The notes under the pieces: generated by a model
Told to the model about the DNA's origin: nothing
Databases searched by the model: none
The model's input: only the letters and a program-made list of their open reading frames with translations
Made by a program: the position numbers and the translations under genes
In this document: positions 55,864-64,000 of the stretch, piece by piece
Layout: each line of letters opens with the position of its first letter
How positions within the stretch are numbered: the first letter of the stretch is position 1
Assembly: GCA_031256995.1 (NCBI GenBank)
Contig: JAIRPL010000038.1
Span: 47,542 to 111,541, forward strand
DNA: 64,000 nt
Direction of reading: 5' to 3'
DNA from: Puniceicoccales bacterium
GTDB taxonomy: Bacteria; Verrucomicrobiota; Verrucomicrobiia; Opitutales; UBA953

Positions 55864-57417
55864 ATGGCACTTACTCCATTTTCGAGTCGGCTCATCGCCG
55901 ACACGGGTATCAGCATGGGCGACGAGGGCAAGGGACGCCTCATTCCAGAAGTGATCCGGGAATTGCAGGAAACGCATCGGCGCAAGGACATCGTGGGGAC
56001 TGTCCTGAAGGTCAACGGAGGCGCCAACTCCGGCCACACCGTGGGAGGCCTCAAGCTGAACCTGCTCCCCGGGGGGGTCGTCGAGCAGGACGTCCCCGTG
56101 CTGGCCCTGGGGTCGGGCGTCGTGGCCGACCCGCGCAAGATCCACTGGGAGGCGCGCGCCGTCGAAAAACTCGGCCACGCCGTCTATTCACGCCTGCTGA
56201 TTGACGAGCGCACCCTCGTGAGCGACGTGACACACCGGATGCTCGACCTGGCCTGGGAGGATTACCGCGAGAACATCCTCAGGCAGCCTCCGCGCGGCAG
56301 CACAGGCCGGGGCATCACGCCCGCCTACGCGGACGAGGTCGGCCAATGGCAGGTTTATTACGCGGCCTTCCGCGGCGCCAGGGACGAGTTTGCGGCCCTG
56401 CTTGACGCCCGCATGGACCGCGCCGAGCGCACCATCCAGCACGTCTGCCGCCTTGATCCGGCAAAATGGAACGCGTTCCTGGAAAAACTCACCGCCGCCG
56501 AGCAGCGCGCCAACGCCACCGCGATCGAATGCGGCGTGTTCCCCGCCTCCGAATTCGACTTCACACGATTCGGGACGGGGCACCCGTTCCGGTTCGACCG
56601 GGAAACCCTCACCACCGCGTATTGGGACGCCGGCCGCGCCCTCGTGGAGCGCATAGGCGACGTGCGCGAGCACATCCTGCGCGGCCTTGCGGAAGGGCGG
56701 TTCCTCATCGGCGAATTCGGGCAGTCCTTCTGGCTCGACAAGCGCCACGGATTCCCGCCCAACGTCACCGCCTCGCACACCTACACGCCGGAGCTGTTCC
56801 AATCCGCCGGGATCCCCGCCCAGCCCGTCCACACCATCGGCGTCTGCAAAGCCTACGACACCAAGGTCGGCACCCACACATTCCTCACCCAAATGGATGA
56901 CGCCCACCCGCTCGCCGCGCACCTGAAACGCCTTGAATACGGCACAAGCACCGGGCGCCAGCGCATGGTCGGCTGGTGCGATTGCGTGGAAAAGGGCGGC
57001 GCCCTGCGCCACGGCGGCTTCCAGGACATCGTCATCAACAAGCTTGACGCCCTCTCGCCCTGCGACGGCTGGAAGGGGGGGGTGCTGCGGGTCTGCACCG
57101 CCTACCGCGCGCCCGATGGAAAAATCCTCGGGGAGGTGCCGCGCGACGACTCCGTCCGGGCGGCCCTCAAGCCCGTCTACGCCGAGCTTCCCTCGTGGAC
57201 GGAGGACATCTGCGGGGTCCGCAGCTTTGCCGCCCTCCCGGCCGCCGCGCGCCGCTACATCGCCTTCGTGATGAAAACCACGCTGGCCGCGGCCTTCCGG
57301 GGCGGCGAACCCGCGTCCGGATCCATTCCCAACCTGCGCTACATCGGCATCGGCCCCAACCCGGAGCAAATCATCAAGGACGTGCCCGCCACCAGGGAGC
57401 TTCTCGCGCTCGCATAG
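55864..57417 (+). CDS. purA: Adenylosuccinate synthetase, divergent
   Basis: 517 residues against a usual 420-440. It joins IMP and aspartate using GTP in AMP synthesis. P-loop GDEGKGR (19-25) with the catalytic Asp, NGGANSGHTV with the catalytic His, GSTGRGITPAYADEVG, KAYDTKVGTH, GRQRMVGWCDCV and NKLDAL are all recognisable. The middle motif that normally reads EGAQGTLLDIDHGTYP is replaced by GEFGQSFWLDKRHGFPPNVTASHTY. About 70 residues are inserted around 180-260. PurA function is likely but not certain. PurZ, the phage 2-aminoadenylosuccinate synthase, is disfavoured because the catalytic Asp is kept. The start ATG 55864 is the first in frame. Confidence 0.82.
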   Translation: MALTPFSSRLIADTGISMGDEGKGRLIPEVIRELQETHRRKDIVGTVLKVNGGANSGHTVGGLKLNLLPGGVVEQDVPVLALGSGVVADPRKIHWEARAVEKLGHAVYSRLLIDERTLVSDVTHRMLDLAWEDYRENILRQPPRGSTGRGITPAYADEVGQWQVYYAAFRGARDEFAALLDARMDRAERTIQHVCRLDPAKWNAFLEKLTAAEQRANATAIECGVFPASEFDFTRFGTGHPFRFDRETLTTAYWDAGRALVERIGDVREHILRGLAEGRFLIGEFGQSFWLDKRHGFPPNVTASHTYTPELFQSAGIPAQPVHTIGVCKAYDTKVGTHTFLTQMDDAHPLAAHLKRLEYGTSTGRQRMVGWCDCVEKGGALRHGGFQDIVINKLDALSPCDGWKGGVLRVCTAYRAPDGKILGEVPRDDSVRAALKPVYAELPSWTEDICGVRSFAALPAAARRYIAFVMKTTLAAAFRGGEPASGSIPNLRYIGIGPNPEQIIKDVPATRELLALA

Positions 57418-57501
57418 GCGGGCGCGGGCGGGACGGGAGGCCCCGGCTTCCCGCGCCGCCATCACGCAAGCCGCGCCGCCGGCCAACCCCCCCCTCCAGC
57501 C

Positions 57502-58869
57502 ATGCCATCCCCAAAAACCGTTCCCGCGCGCGACTACCCGCTGCTGCTCGGCGGGCAGTTTTTGGGCGCCTTCGGGGACCAGGCCATCCTGGCCCTGCTC
57601 CTCGGGCCGCTGCTGTTCCGGCGCGAGGCGAACCTCATCTCCGAGGAGGCCATGCGCAACTGGAACACCCTGCTCACCGCCCTGCTTTTCGCGCCATGCG
57701 TACTGCTCGCGCCGCTGGCGGGCTTTTGCAACGACCGTTTCCCCAAATCCGCCTGCCTCGTGGCGGGCAATGCCATAAAGCTCGCCGGGGCCTTGCTGTG
57801 CGCCGCCGGGCTGGCGTGCGCCGACGGCGGGGACGCGCGGGCCGTGCTGCAGGCCGCCGGCTACCTTGTCGTGGGCGCGGGCACATGCCTTTACGGCCCG
57901 GCCAAATACGGCATCCTCCCGGAAATCCTGCCGGCGGAAAAACTCGTGCGCGCCAACGGGCATGTCGAGGTGCTCACCCTGCTGGCGATACTCGGCGGGT
58001 TCACCACAGGCTCGGTGCTGGCCGACGTCTTCCGCGCCAGCCCCGCCCTGCCCCACGCCATCATCCTCGCCCTCTATGCCGCGGCCCTGGCCGCGAACGC
58101 CGCCATGGCACGCACACCCGGCAACCCCGCGGTGCGCCTTGGGCATGGCGCCGGGGAGTTTTTCCAGCGGCTGCGCGACCTGCTCGCCGCGCCGCGCACA
58201 CGCCTCATCCTCGCGGGGACGGCCCTCTTCTGGATCGTCGGGGCCGCCATGAAAAGCCACTTCCAGCCCTGGGGCCAGGGGGTGCTCGGCCTGCGCTCCA
58301 ACACCGAGATCTCGCTGCTGGCGGTCGTGCTCAGCATCGGCGTCATGGCGGGGAGCCTGCTCGCCGGGCGGCTGCGCAAAGTGGGCGACCTGCGCGGCGT
58401 GCCGCGTGCCGGGATCGCCCTCGCGGCCGTCCTCCTCCTCGCGTGGATGATCGGGGCCTCCACGGCGGAACCCGCCTGGCTGCGCGAGCTGCCGGACGGC
58501 ATCGCAGACACCCTGCGCGCGGCCGGCCTCACGGGGCGGGGGTTGGGACTCTCCCCGCGCGCCGTCCTCATGGGCCTCGAATTGGTGCTTCCCGCCTGCG
58601 CCCTGCTCGTCGCCTCAGGCTTCTTCGCCGGGCTTTTCCTGATACCGCTCAACGCCGCCCTCCAGCACGAATCCGAACCCGGAAAACTCGGCAAAACCAT
58701 CGCCATCCAGAATCTCTTTGACTACCTCGGGATGTGCGGATCGGGCCTCTACCTCTTCGCGGCCAACACCGCCGGCGCGGGTTTGCGTACCGTCTTTCTC
58801 GGCCTTGCCCTGCTGACCCTCGCCGCCTCGCTCTGGATGCAAACCCGCCCCGCCCTGCGGTCCAGATAA
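57502..58869 (+). CDS. Major facilitator, lysophospholipid transporter LplT-like
   Basis: 455 residues with about 12 hydrophobic segments. The start LLLGGQFLGAFGDQAILALLLGPLLF and the segments LLAPLAGFCNDRFPKSACLVAGNAIKL, CLYGPAKYGILPEILPAEKLVRANGHVEVLTLLAILGGFTTGSVLADVF and FFAGLFLIPLNAALQHES match the LplT/YgeD family, which flips lysophosphatidylethanolamine inward for reacylation. No acyltransferase domain is fused or adjacent, unlike many Aas/LplT pairs. It follows purA by 84 bases. Confidence 0.82.
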   Translation: MPSPKTVPARDYPLLLGGQFLGAFGDQAILALLLGPLLFRREANLISEEAMRNWNTLLTALLFAPCVLLAPLAGFCNDRFPKSACLVAGNAIKLAGALLCAAGLACADGGDARAVLQAAGYLVVGAGTCLYGPAKYGILPEILPAEKLVRANGHVEVLTLLAILGGFTTGSVLADVFRASPALPHAIILALYAAALAANAAMARTPGNPAVRLGHGAGEFFQRLRDLLAAPRTRLILAGTALFWIVGAAMKSHFQPWGQGVLGLRSNTEISLLAVVLSIGVMAGSLLAGRLRKVGDLRGVPRAGIALAAVLLLAWMIGASTAEPAWLRELPDGIADTLRAAGLTGRGLGLSPRAVLMGLELVLPACALLVASGFFAGLFLIPLNAALQHESEPGKLGKTIAIQNLFDYLGMCGSGLYLFAANTAGAGLRTVFLGLALLTLAASLWMQTRPALRSR

Positions 58870-59104
58870 GCCGGCGCGCGAACACGGCGCCCCTCCCAGG
58901 CCCCACCACGCCAAACCCCGCCTCGCCGCCGCGACCGGAGGGCGCCGCGCCCCAAACAAGCCGCCGCAGGCCCCCGCGCGCAAAGCCCAGGCCCCGAAAA
59001 AAAGCCCAGGCCCCCGGAAAAAAACGCGCCTCCTCCCCGCCCCGTGCCAATCTCCCTTTTATTTGTTTGCATGTTTACTAAAAATAGCGAGATTCATCCG
59101 GAGC

Positions 59105-60001
59105 ATGAGCACACACAGAGCACAAGACATCGTCGCGGACGGTTGCCGTTGGGATCACAGCTCGCCCTGGCCGGTGGTCGGACTCGACATTGGTTCACGC
59201 GGCGCGAAAGGCGCCCTCATCCATGGCGACACCGTCCTTACGACATTCACGCCCACGGGCCTCTACATGCAAGAGACCGCCGACATCCTGCTGGGGCAGC
59301 TGCTGCGGGAGGCCGGCAAAAGCCGGGGCGAGATCGCATTCATAGTCGGCACCGGATACGGGCGGATCTCCCTGAAATACGAGGACATCCCCTACCAGGC
59401 CGTCACGGAGATCAGCTGCCATGCCATGGGGGCCCACGCCGTCCTGCCCGGCACGCGGACCATCATCGACATCGGCGGGCAGGACTCCAAGGCCATCAAG
59501 ATCGCCCCGGACACCGGCAGGGTCGTCGAGTTTGTCATGAACGACAAATGCGCGGCCGGCACGGGCCGTTTCCTTGAAAAAACCGCCGCCCTGCTGGGCA
59601 TCGGGCTTGAGGAACTCGGCCCGGTCGCCCTGGAGTCCGACGACCCCGCCCCGGTGAGCAGCCAGTGCGTCGTCTTCGCCGAGTCCGAGATCATCTCGCT
59701 TCGCGCGCGGGGCGAGCGGAACAACGACCTGCGGTCCCGCGCCAACATCGCCGCCGGCGTGCATTACTCCGCCGCGCGACGCGTGAACAACCTGCTCGGG
59801 CGCATCGGGGTCGAGCCAGGCCTCGCCTTCACCGGCGGCGTCTCCAACAACCCCGGCATGCGCCACGTCCTGGAGATCCTGCTGAAGGCGCGTTTCCAGC
59901 GCCCCAGGATCGACCTCATTTACGCCGGCGCCATCGGGGCGGCGGTCCATGCCTCGAAACACGCCGCCCGCGCCAAGGCGGCCGAGGGCGCCTCCCTTTG
60001 A
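59105..60001 (+). CDS. 2-hydroxyacyl-CoA dehydratase activator (HgdC/BcrA family ATPase)
   Basis: A 298-residue ASKHA-fold ATPase. ATP-binding GLDIGSRGAKGAL is at 26-38, IDIGGQDSKAIKI in the middle and FTGGVSNNPGMR near the end. The two cysteines that bridge one [4Fe-4S] cluster across the dimer are C149 (NDKCAAGTGRF) and C188 (SSQCVVFAESE). It uses ATP to push one electron to a dehydratase or reductase partner, here probably the product of the next gene, 85 bases on. The start ATG 59105 follows CCGGAG. This oxygen-sensitive chemistry implies an anaerobic or microaerobic lifestyle phase. Confidence 0.9.
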   Translation: MSTHRAQDIVADGCRWDHSSPWPVVGLDIGSRGAKGALIHGDTVLTTFTPTGLYMQETADILLGQLLREAGKSRGEIAFIVGTGYGRISLKYEDIPYQAVTEISCHAMGAHAVLPGTRTIIDIGGQDSKAIKIAPDTGRVVEFVMNDKCAAGTGRFLEKTAALLGIGLEELGPVALESDDPAPVSSQCVVFAESEIISLRARGERNNDLRSRANIAAGVHYSAARRVNNLLGRIGVEPGLAFTGGVSNNPGMRHVLEILLKARFQRPRIDLIYAGAIGAAVHASKHAARAKAAEGASL

Positions 60002-60086
60002 CACCCATCCACACCTCCCCCGGCCGCCGCGAATCCGCATCTGGAAACACCCCGCGCCCTTCACCCAAAAAACGACCATCCCGCAC

Positions 60087-61325
60087 ATGAGCACCACCCC
60101 GGCACAAAAAACCGCGCCCGCCGCCGGCGCCCCAAACCCGATTGATGAGATCTCCGCGCTCATCCGCAGCGAGCAGCAAAGCCTTGTCTCGGACCGCCAC
60201 GGCGCCAGGAAGGCCGGCTTCCTGTGCAATTACACACCGCAGGAGGTCCTTGCGGCGGCCGGGGTCCGCCACGCCCGCATCTTCAAGGGCGGGGATGCCA
60301 GCCGCGCCGCCGCCGGCGAACTGTTCACGCAAAGCGTCTTTTGCGACTTCACCAAAAGCTGCATCGGCGGCTTCGAACAGGGCGATCCGCTCTACAAGGC
60401 CTTCGACAAGGTCTACAACTTCCACACCTGCGCCACGATGAAACGCGCCACGGAGGTCATCGAGAACTACGTCCCCGTCCGCCTCCTCAACCTCCCGAAA
60501 CTGCGAAAAAACCCGGACTCGCGCGCCTTCTTCCGCGAGGAGATCCTGCGCTTCCGGGACGACCTCGCCCAGCTCACCGGGTCCCCCCCCGTCGGCGACG
60601 ACGCCCTGCTGGAGCAAATCAGGCTCCACAACGCCGTCAGGCGGGAGCTGCGCGCCATCTCCGCATTGCGCAAGCGCCCGCACCCGCCGCTCACTGGCGG
60701 CGAGTTCGTGGACATCGTCCGCGCCTTCTACTACGTCGAGCCTGCGAAACTCCTGCCCTGCCTCCAGCGCCTCCACGCCCACTACGCGGCCAGGCCAGCG
60801 CCCGCGAACCTCGCCCCGCCCATCCGCCTGCAAGTCGCCGGAAGCATCATCGCCGATGGCGACCGCCGCATCCTGGACATTGCCGAGAACGAGCTTGGCA
60901 CCCGCGTCGTCGTCGAGGACCACTGCGCCGGCGTGCGCCCGTTTTGCCACACCATCCCCGAGGACGGCGACCCGTGGCTCGCCCTCGCCAACGGCTACCT
61001 CGACCAGTCCCCATGCGCCCGCCAGCGGCCGCTTGGCGACGCCGTGGATTTCTCCGCCGGTCTTGCCGATGAGTACAAGGTCGACGGCGTCCTCTACGTT
61101 TTCCTCAAATTCTGCGCGTGCTACGGGGTGCCGCAGCGCGACTTCATCCAGCGCCACCAGGCCGCCGGGCGCCCGGTGCTCGTCCTCTCCAGCGACTACT
61201 CCGAAAGCGACCGCGGGCAGCTCCTCACGCGCATGGAGGCCTTCATCGACGTCATCCGCGAGGGGAAGGCCGCGCCCGGCCCGCCCCCAAGCCTCCCGGC
61301 CAGCCTCGGAAGCGCCGCGTTGTGA
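60087..61325 (+). CDS. 2-hydroxyacyl-CoA dehydratase subunit (HgdB/BcrC/BadD family)
   Basis: 412 residues. Conserved stretches are GFLCNYTPQEVLAAAGVRHARIFKGG, CDFTKSCIGGFE, NFHTCATMKRATEVI, FVDIVRAFYYVEPAKLLP and the closing FLKFCACYGVPQRDFIQRHQAAGRPVLVLSSDYSESDRGQLLTRMEAFID. The cysteines are candidates for the [4Fe-4S] ligands. Classical enzymes have two such subunits plus the activator; only one is present, so it could be a single-subunit homologue, or the second subunit may be elsewhere. The CoA-ester substrate cannot be inferred. It starts at ATG 60087 and is followed by leuB after 90 bases. Confidence 0.85.
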   Translation: MSTTPAQKTAPAAGAPNPIDEISALIRSEQQSLVSDRHGARKAGFLCNYTPQEVLAAAGVRHARIFKGGDASRAAAGELFTQSVFCDFTKSCIGGFEQGDPLYKAFDKVYNFHTCATMKRATEVIENYVPVRLLNLPKLRKNPDSRAFFREEILRFRDDLAQLTGSPPVGDDALLEQIRLHNAVRRELRAISALRKRPHPPLTGGEFVDIVRAFYYVEPAKLLPCLQRLHAHYAARPAPANLAPPIRLQVAGSIIADGDRRILDIAENELGTRVVVEDHCAGVRPFCHTIPEDGDPWLALANGYLDQSPCARQRPLGDAVDFSAGLADEYKVDGVLYVFLKFCACYGVPQRDFIQRHQAAGRPVLVLSSDYSESDRGQLLTRMEAFIDVIREGKAAPGPPPSLPASLGSAAL

Positions 61326-61415
61326 CCCCAATGGGCAATGGCCGCCCCCCCCGCCCCGGCATTCCGCCTTGCCTTTCCAGGCAACGGCATTGCCCTGTCG
61401 CACGCCCAAAAAAAC

Positions 61416-62510
61416 ATGCAACTGCACATCGCCATTTTGCCCGGGGACCACATCGGGCCGGAAGTCATGGACGCCGCCCTGCCGGTGCTCGAAGCCGCCC
61501 TCAAGCGCGGGGGCCACACGCTGCGCCACTCCACGCACCCCGTCGGCGGCGCCGGCATTGACGCCGCCGGGAAAGCCCTGCCCGACGCCACGCTCGCCGC
61601 GTGCGCCGCCGCGGACGCCATCCTGTTCGGCAGCGTCGGCGGCCCGAAATGGGAAAGCCTCCCCCCCGCCGAGCAACCCGAGCGCGCCGCCCTGCTTCCC
61701 CTTCGCAAACACTTCAAACTCTTCGCAAACATCCGCCCGGGGCTGCTCCCCAAGACACTCCTGGGCGCCTCCCCCATCCGCCCCGAGCGCATCCCGGAGG
61801 GCATCGACTTGGTGTGCATCCGGGAACTCACGGGCGGCCTCTACTTCGGGGCCAAGCACACCACCACCCTCCCCAATGGCGACACGGAGGCCGTGGACAC
61901 CATGGTCTACCGGAAAAGCGAGATCGAGCGCATCACCGACATCGCCATCACCACCGCGCGCGCGCGCCGCGGGAAATTGCTCAGCGTGGACAAGGCCAAC
62001 GTGCTCGAGTGCTCCGTCCTGTGGCGGAAAACCGTCGCCGCGCGCGTCGCCGCCACGGCCCCGGAAATAGAACTCTCGCACATGTACGTGGACAACGCCG
62101 CCATGCAGCTCGTGCGCTCCCCGGCCAGCTTTGACGTGCTGCTCACCGAGAACATGTTCGGCGACATCCTCTCGGATGAAATGTCCGTCGTCTGCGGCTC
62201 CCTCGGCATGCTCTCCTCGGCCAGCATCGGCGCGGAGAAAAACCGCCATGGCCACCCCTTCGGCCTCTACGAACCCGCGGGCGGCAGCGCCCCGGACATC
62301 GCAGGGAAAAACCTGGCCAACCCGTGCGCCCAGATCCTGAGCGCCGCCCTCATGCTCCGCCACAGCTTCGGGCTTCACACCGAGGCCGGCGCCATTGACG
62401 CGGCGGTCCAGAGGGCCGTCGCCGACGGCTTCCGCACGGCCGACATCGCCTTCGGCAACCCGTCCGTGTCCACGACGGAAATGGCAAAAGCGGTCCTGGA
62501 ACGCCTTTGA
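61416..62510 (+). CDS. leuB: 3-isopropylmalate dehydrogenase
   Basis: 364 residues, usual length. Oxidatively decarboxylates 3-isopropylmalate in leucine synthesis using NAD. Motifs are ILPGDHIGPEVM, ILFGSVGGPKWESLP (a LeuB-specific loop), DLVCIRELTGGLYFG, LLSVDKANVLECSVLWR (catalytic Lys), LTENMFGDILSDEMSVVCGSLGMLSSASIG (metal-binding Asp residues) and YEPAGGSAPDIAGKNLANP. ATG 61416 starts MQLHIAILPGDHIGPE, which fits; 26 upstream in-frame residues do not. No leuA, leuC or leuD is adjacent; dapB follows by 34 bases. Confidence 0.95.
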   Translation: MQLHIAILPGDHIGPEVMDAALPVLEAALKRGGHTLRHSTHPVGGAGIDAAGKALPDATLAACAAADAILFGSVGGPKWESLPPAEQPERAALLPLRKHFKLFANIRPGLLPKTLLGASPIRPERIPEGIDLVCIRELTGGLYFGAKHTTTLPNGDTEAVDTMVYRKSEIERITDIAITTARARRGKLLSVDKANVLECSVLWRKTVAARVAATAPEIELSHMYVDNAAMQLVRSPASFDVLLTENMFGDILSDEMSVVCGSLGMLSSASIGAEKNRHGHPFGLYEPAGGSAPDIAGKNLANPCAQILSAALMLRHSFGLHTEAGAIDAAVQRAVADGFRTADIAFGNPSVSTTEMAKAVLERL

Positions 62511-62544
62511 CGCCCCTCCCCTCGCACCCGCCCAAAAGACAGCC

Positions 62545-63315
62545 ATGAACGACACCCCCCAACCGAACACCACGCAGCCCCTCCTCCTCAACGGAGCCAG
62601 GGGGCGGATGGGCCGCGCCATAATTGAGGCCGCCGCCGGAGCCGGATTTGAAGTCACGGGAATCGACCAGGGCGACACGCCCGGACCGCTCGTCCGCGAC
62701 ACCACCGTCGTCGTGGACTTCAGCCACCACACAGCCACGCTCCCCCTCGCCCTCCTCTGCGCCCGGCACGGCAAACCGCTCGTCATCGGCACCACGGGGC
62801 ACTCGGAGGAGGAGCGCGCGCGGATCCACGAAGCCGTCCGCGAAATTCCCGTCGTCTGGGCGGGCAACTACTCGGTGGGGGTCACACTGCTCAACCAGCT
62901 CGCCAGGATCGCCGCCCAAACGCTCGACCCAAGCTTTCAGGTCGAGCTGGTGGAAATGCACCACCGCCACAAAAAAGACGCCCCCAGCGGCACGGCCGAG
63001 ACCCTGCTGCAAATCATCCGCCACGCGCGCGCCCTCCCGCCCACCGCGCTCCGCCACGGACGCCAGGGCCTCACAGGCGGGCGCCCGGCGGACGAGATTG
63101 GCGTGCACGCCCTGCGCGGGGGCGATGTCGTGGGGGACCACACCGTGATCTTCGCCGGCGAGGGCGAGCGCCTGGAGCTTGCCCACAAAGCCTCCTCGCG
63201 CGCCATCTTCGCGCTGGGCGCGCTGCGCGCCGCCCGCTGGCTCATCCCGCCCCCCGGCGCCCCCGCGCGCACCCCGGCCATCTACAACATGGCCCACGTG
63301 CTGGGCCTTGAATAG
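62545..63315 (+). CDS. dapB: 4-hydroxy-tetrahydrodipicolinate reductase
   Basis: 256 residues, usual length. NAD(P)H-dependent step of lysine and diaminopimelate synthesis, feeding peptidoglycan. NADPH-binding LLNGARGRMGRAI is at 14-26, then VVVDFSHHTATLPLA, LVIGTTGHSEEE, AGNYSVGVTLLNQL and the active-site motif EMHHRHKKDAPSGTAETLL with catalytic His/Lys. EIGVHALRGGDVVGDHTVIFAGEGERLELAHKASSR matches the C-terminal domain. ATG 62545 is the first plausible start. It is the last gene of the long plus-strand run. Confidence 0.96.
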   Translation: MNDTPQPNTTQPLLLNGARGRMGRAIIEAAAGAGFEVTGIDQGDTPGPLVRDTTVVVDFSHHTATLPLALLCARHGKPLVIGTTGHSEEERARIHEAVREIPVVWAGNYSVGVTLLNQLARIAAQTLDPSFQVELVEMHHRHKKDAPSGTAETLLQIIRHARALPPTALRHGRQGLTGGRPADEIGVHALRGGDVVGDHTVIFAGEGERLELAHKASSRAIFALGALRAARWLIPPPGAPARTPAIYNMAHVLGLE

Positions 63316-64000
63316 GCGCACGCGCAGCCCCACCCCGCACCGCAGGCATCCATGCCTGCTGGCGGGCCTGCCATCCGCCCAAGGGAAAATGCGCGCGGCC
63401 CAGTAACGCCGCACAAGCCACAGTAGCACCGCCACAGTAGCTTGCAGGCGCAGTAACGCAGCCACAGTAGCGTGCAGGCCCACAACGCAGGACACGGGAA
63501 CACGGGGCCAGTGGCGCAAGGCACAGTAGCGCGGGTTTCCAAACCTGCTCCCCGGCCGCGTTCCAAGGCGCTTCGCGCATTCGCACCCCTGTCCCCCGCC
63601 GGCGCCACTTTTGCTACCGCTGAAGGTGGCCTTGGAGTGCGCAGTCTGGAATGTGGCGGCCTAACGCGCGGCAGTCTTCTGCCGCATTGGAGGGGGTTGC
63701 CAACGAAGATGGCCAACGAAAAGCGGTTGGATGTAGTTCCCGTCTTGGCCGCCCCTTTTTTACGTTGGGAGTGGGCAGGCCTCAAGGAGCAGGCTTGGAA
63801 GCCCGCGCTACGACGGCGGCGCTGCGCTACGACGCGCTCCAAGCCATTGCGCACATTGCAAGGCTGCGCCACGACACGGGCAGCAAGGAGTCTCAGGAAT
63901 CCTCGCGCAAATTTGCGCAAGCAAGCGGCTGACTCCGCCTTTTGTGCCGGCACGGAGGGAAACGGCCGGCCACGTCTCCGCCGCCGCCCGCCGCGCGCCC
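63316..64000. repeat. Non-coding tail with REP-like hairpins and CAGTAGC repeats
   Basis: No gene is seen. A perfect hairpin GCAGGCAT/ATGCCTGC is at 63342-63359. From 63401 to 63530 short units CAGTARC, GCAGCCACAGTAGC and KTGCAGGC recur in tandem. An element GTAGCGCGGGTTTCCAAACCTGC at 63529-63551 recurs inverted at 63793-63815 with compensated stem changes (GGGCTTCCAAGCC). GCGGCAG TCTT CTGCCGC is at about 63667-63684. These are REP-like palindromes. Confidence 0.65.

Noticed and set aside
55864..57417. PurZ (2-aminoadenylosuccinate synthase) of the Z-genome pathway.
   Set aside because: The catalytic Asp of GDEGKGR, which PurZ replaces, is retained, and no other Z-pathway or phage gene is nearby.
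59916..62867. A 983-residue minus-strand frame.
   Set aside because: It runs antisense across hgdB-like, leuB and dapB genes, all of which have clear catalytic motifs on the plus strand.

Overview
The window is a GC-rich chromosomal segment that most resembles the Verrucomicrobiota, probably an Opitutales/Opitutaceae-like bacterium. That placement is inferred. It rests on a giant autotransporter built from autotransporter-associated beta-strand repeats, a Tat-exported Gfo/Idh/MocA oxidoreductase, many proline-rich membrane proteins, an RRM-type RNA-binding protein, and hairpin repeats of a kind I associate with that phylum. No rRNA or clear phylogenetic marker is present to settle it.

Layout. 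1-4,800: RRM protein, thioredoxin and a proline-rich membrane protein on the minus strand, then an RluD-type pseudouridine synthase (+), TatD (-) and tRNA-Arg(ACG) (-). 4,943-7,324: priA. 7,325-16,213: accessory region without protein genes. It is dominated by a CRISPR array that I count as 91 identical 37-nt repeats (8,818-15,277), with an AT-rich leader on the left and a degenerate last repeat on the right. Decayed repeat units flank it on both sides. No cas gene occurs anywhere in the 64 kb. 16,214-21,363: aroA, a hemY-type oxidase, nadC and an MGDG-synthase-like glycosyltransferase. 21,414-25,656: trpE facing away from ftsW-murG. 25,750-30,518: a von Willebrand-like membrane protein, a DUF502 protein, an SUI1/YciH factor and the oxidoreductase. 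30,745-34,977: tRNA-Asp(GTC), tsaE, recN and a tryptophanase-family lyase. 35,462-46,642: an autotransporter of about 3,726 residues. 46,988-51,788: tcdA, clpC and a C-S lyase (-). 52,039-63,315: a plus-strand run of ybgC, nuoA, an EIIA-like/diadenylate cyclase fusion, a TonB-like protein, a purA homologue, an LplT-like transporter, a 2-hydroxyacyl-CoA dehydratase activator and dehydratase subunit, leuB and dapB. 63,316-64,000: non-coding, with hairpin repeats.

How the genes relate. Most are housekeeping genes: replication restart (priA), recombination repair (recN), tRNA modification (tsaE, tcdA), peptidoglycan synthesis (ftsW, murG, dapB), aromatic, NAD, haem, leucine and purine biosynthesis (aroA, trpE, nadC, hemY, leuB, purA), and proteostasis (clpC, trxA).

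Most unusual parts. The orphan array and its halo of decayed, differently oriented repeat units are the most unusual part. Three pairs of its spacers overlap each other in sequence. The cyclic-di-AMP synthase candidate also stands out: it carries an N-terminal PTS EIIA-like domain without the phosphorylatable histidine and starts on the ATGA overlap with a solitary nuoA.
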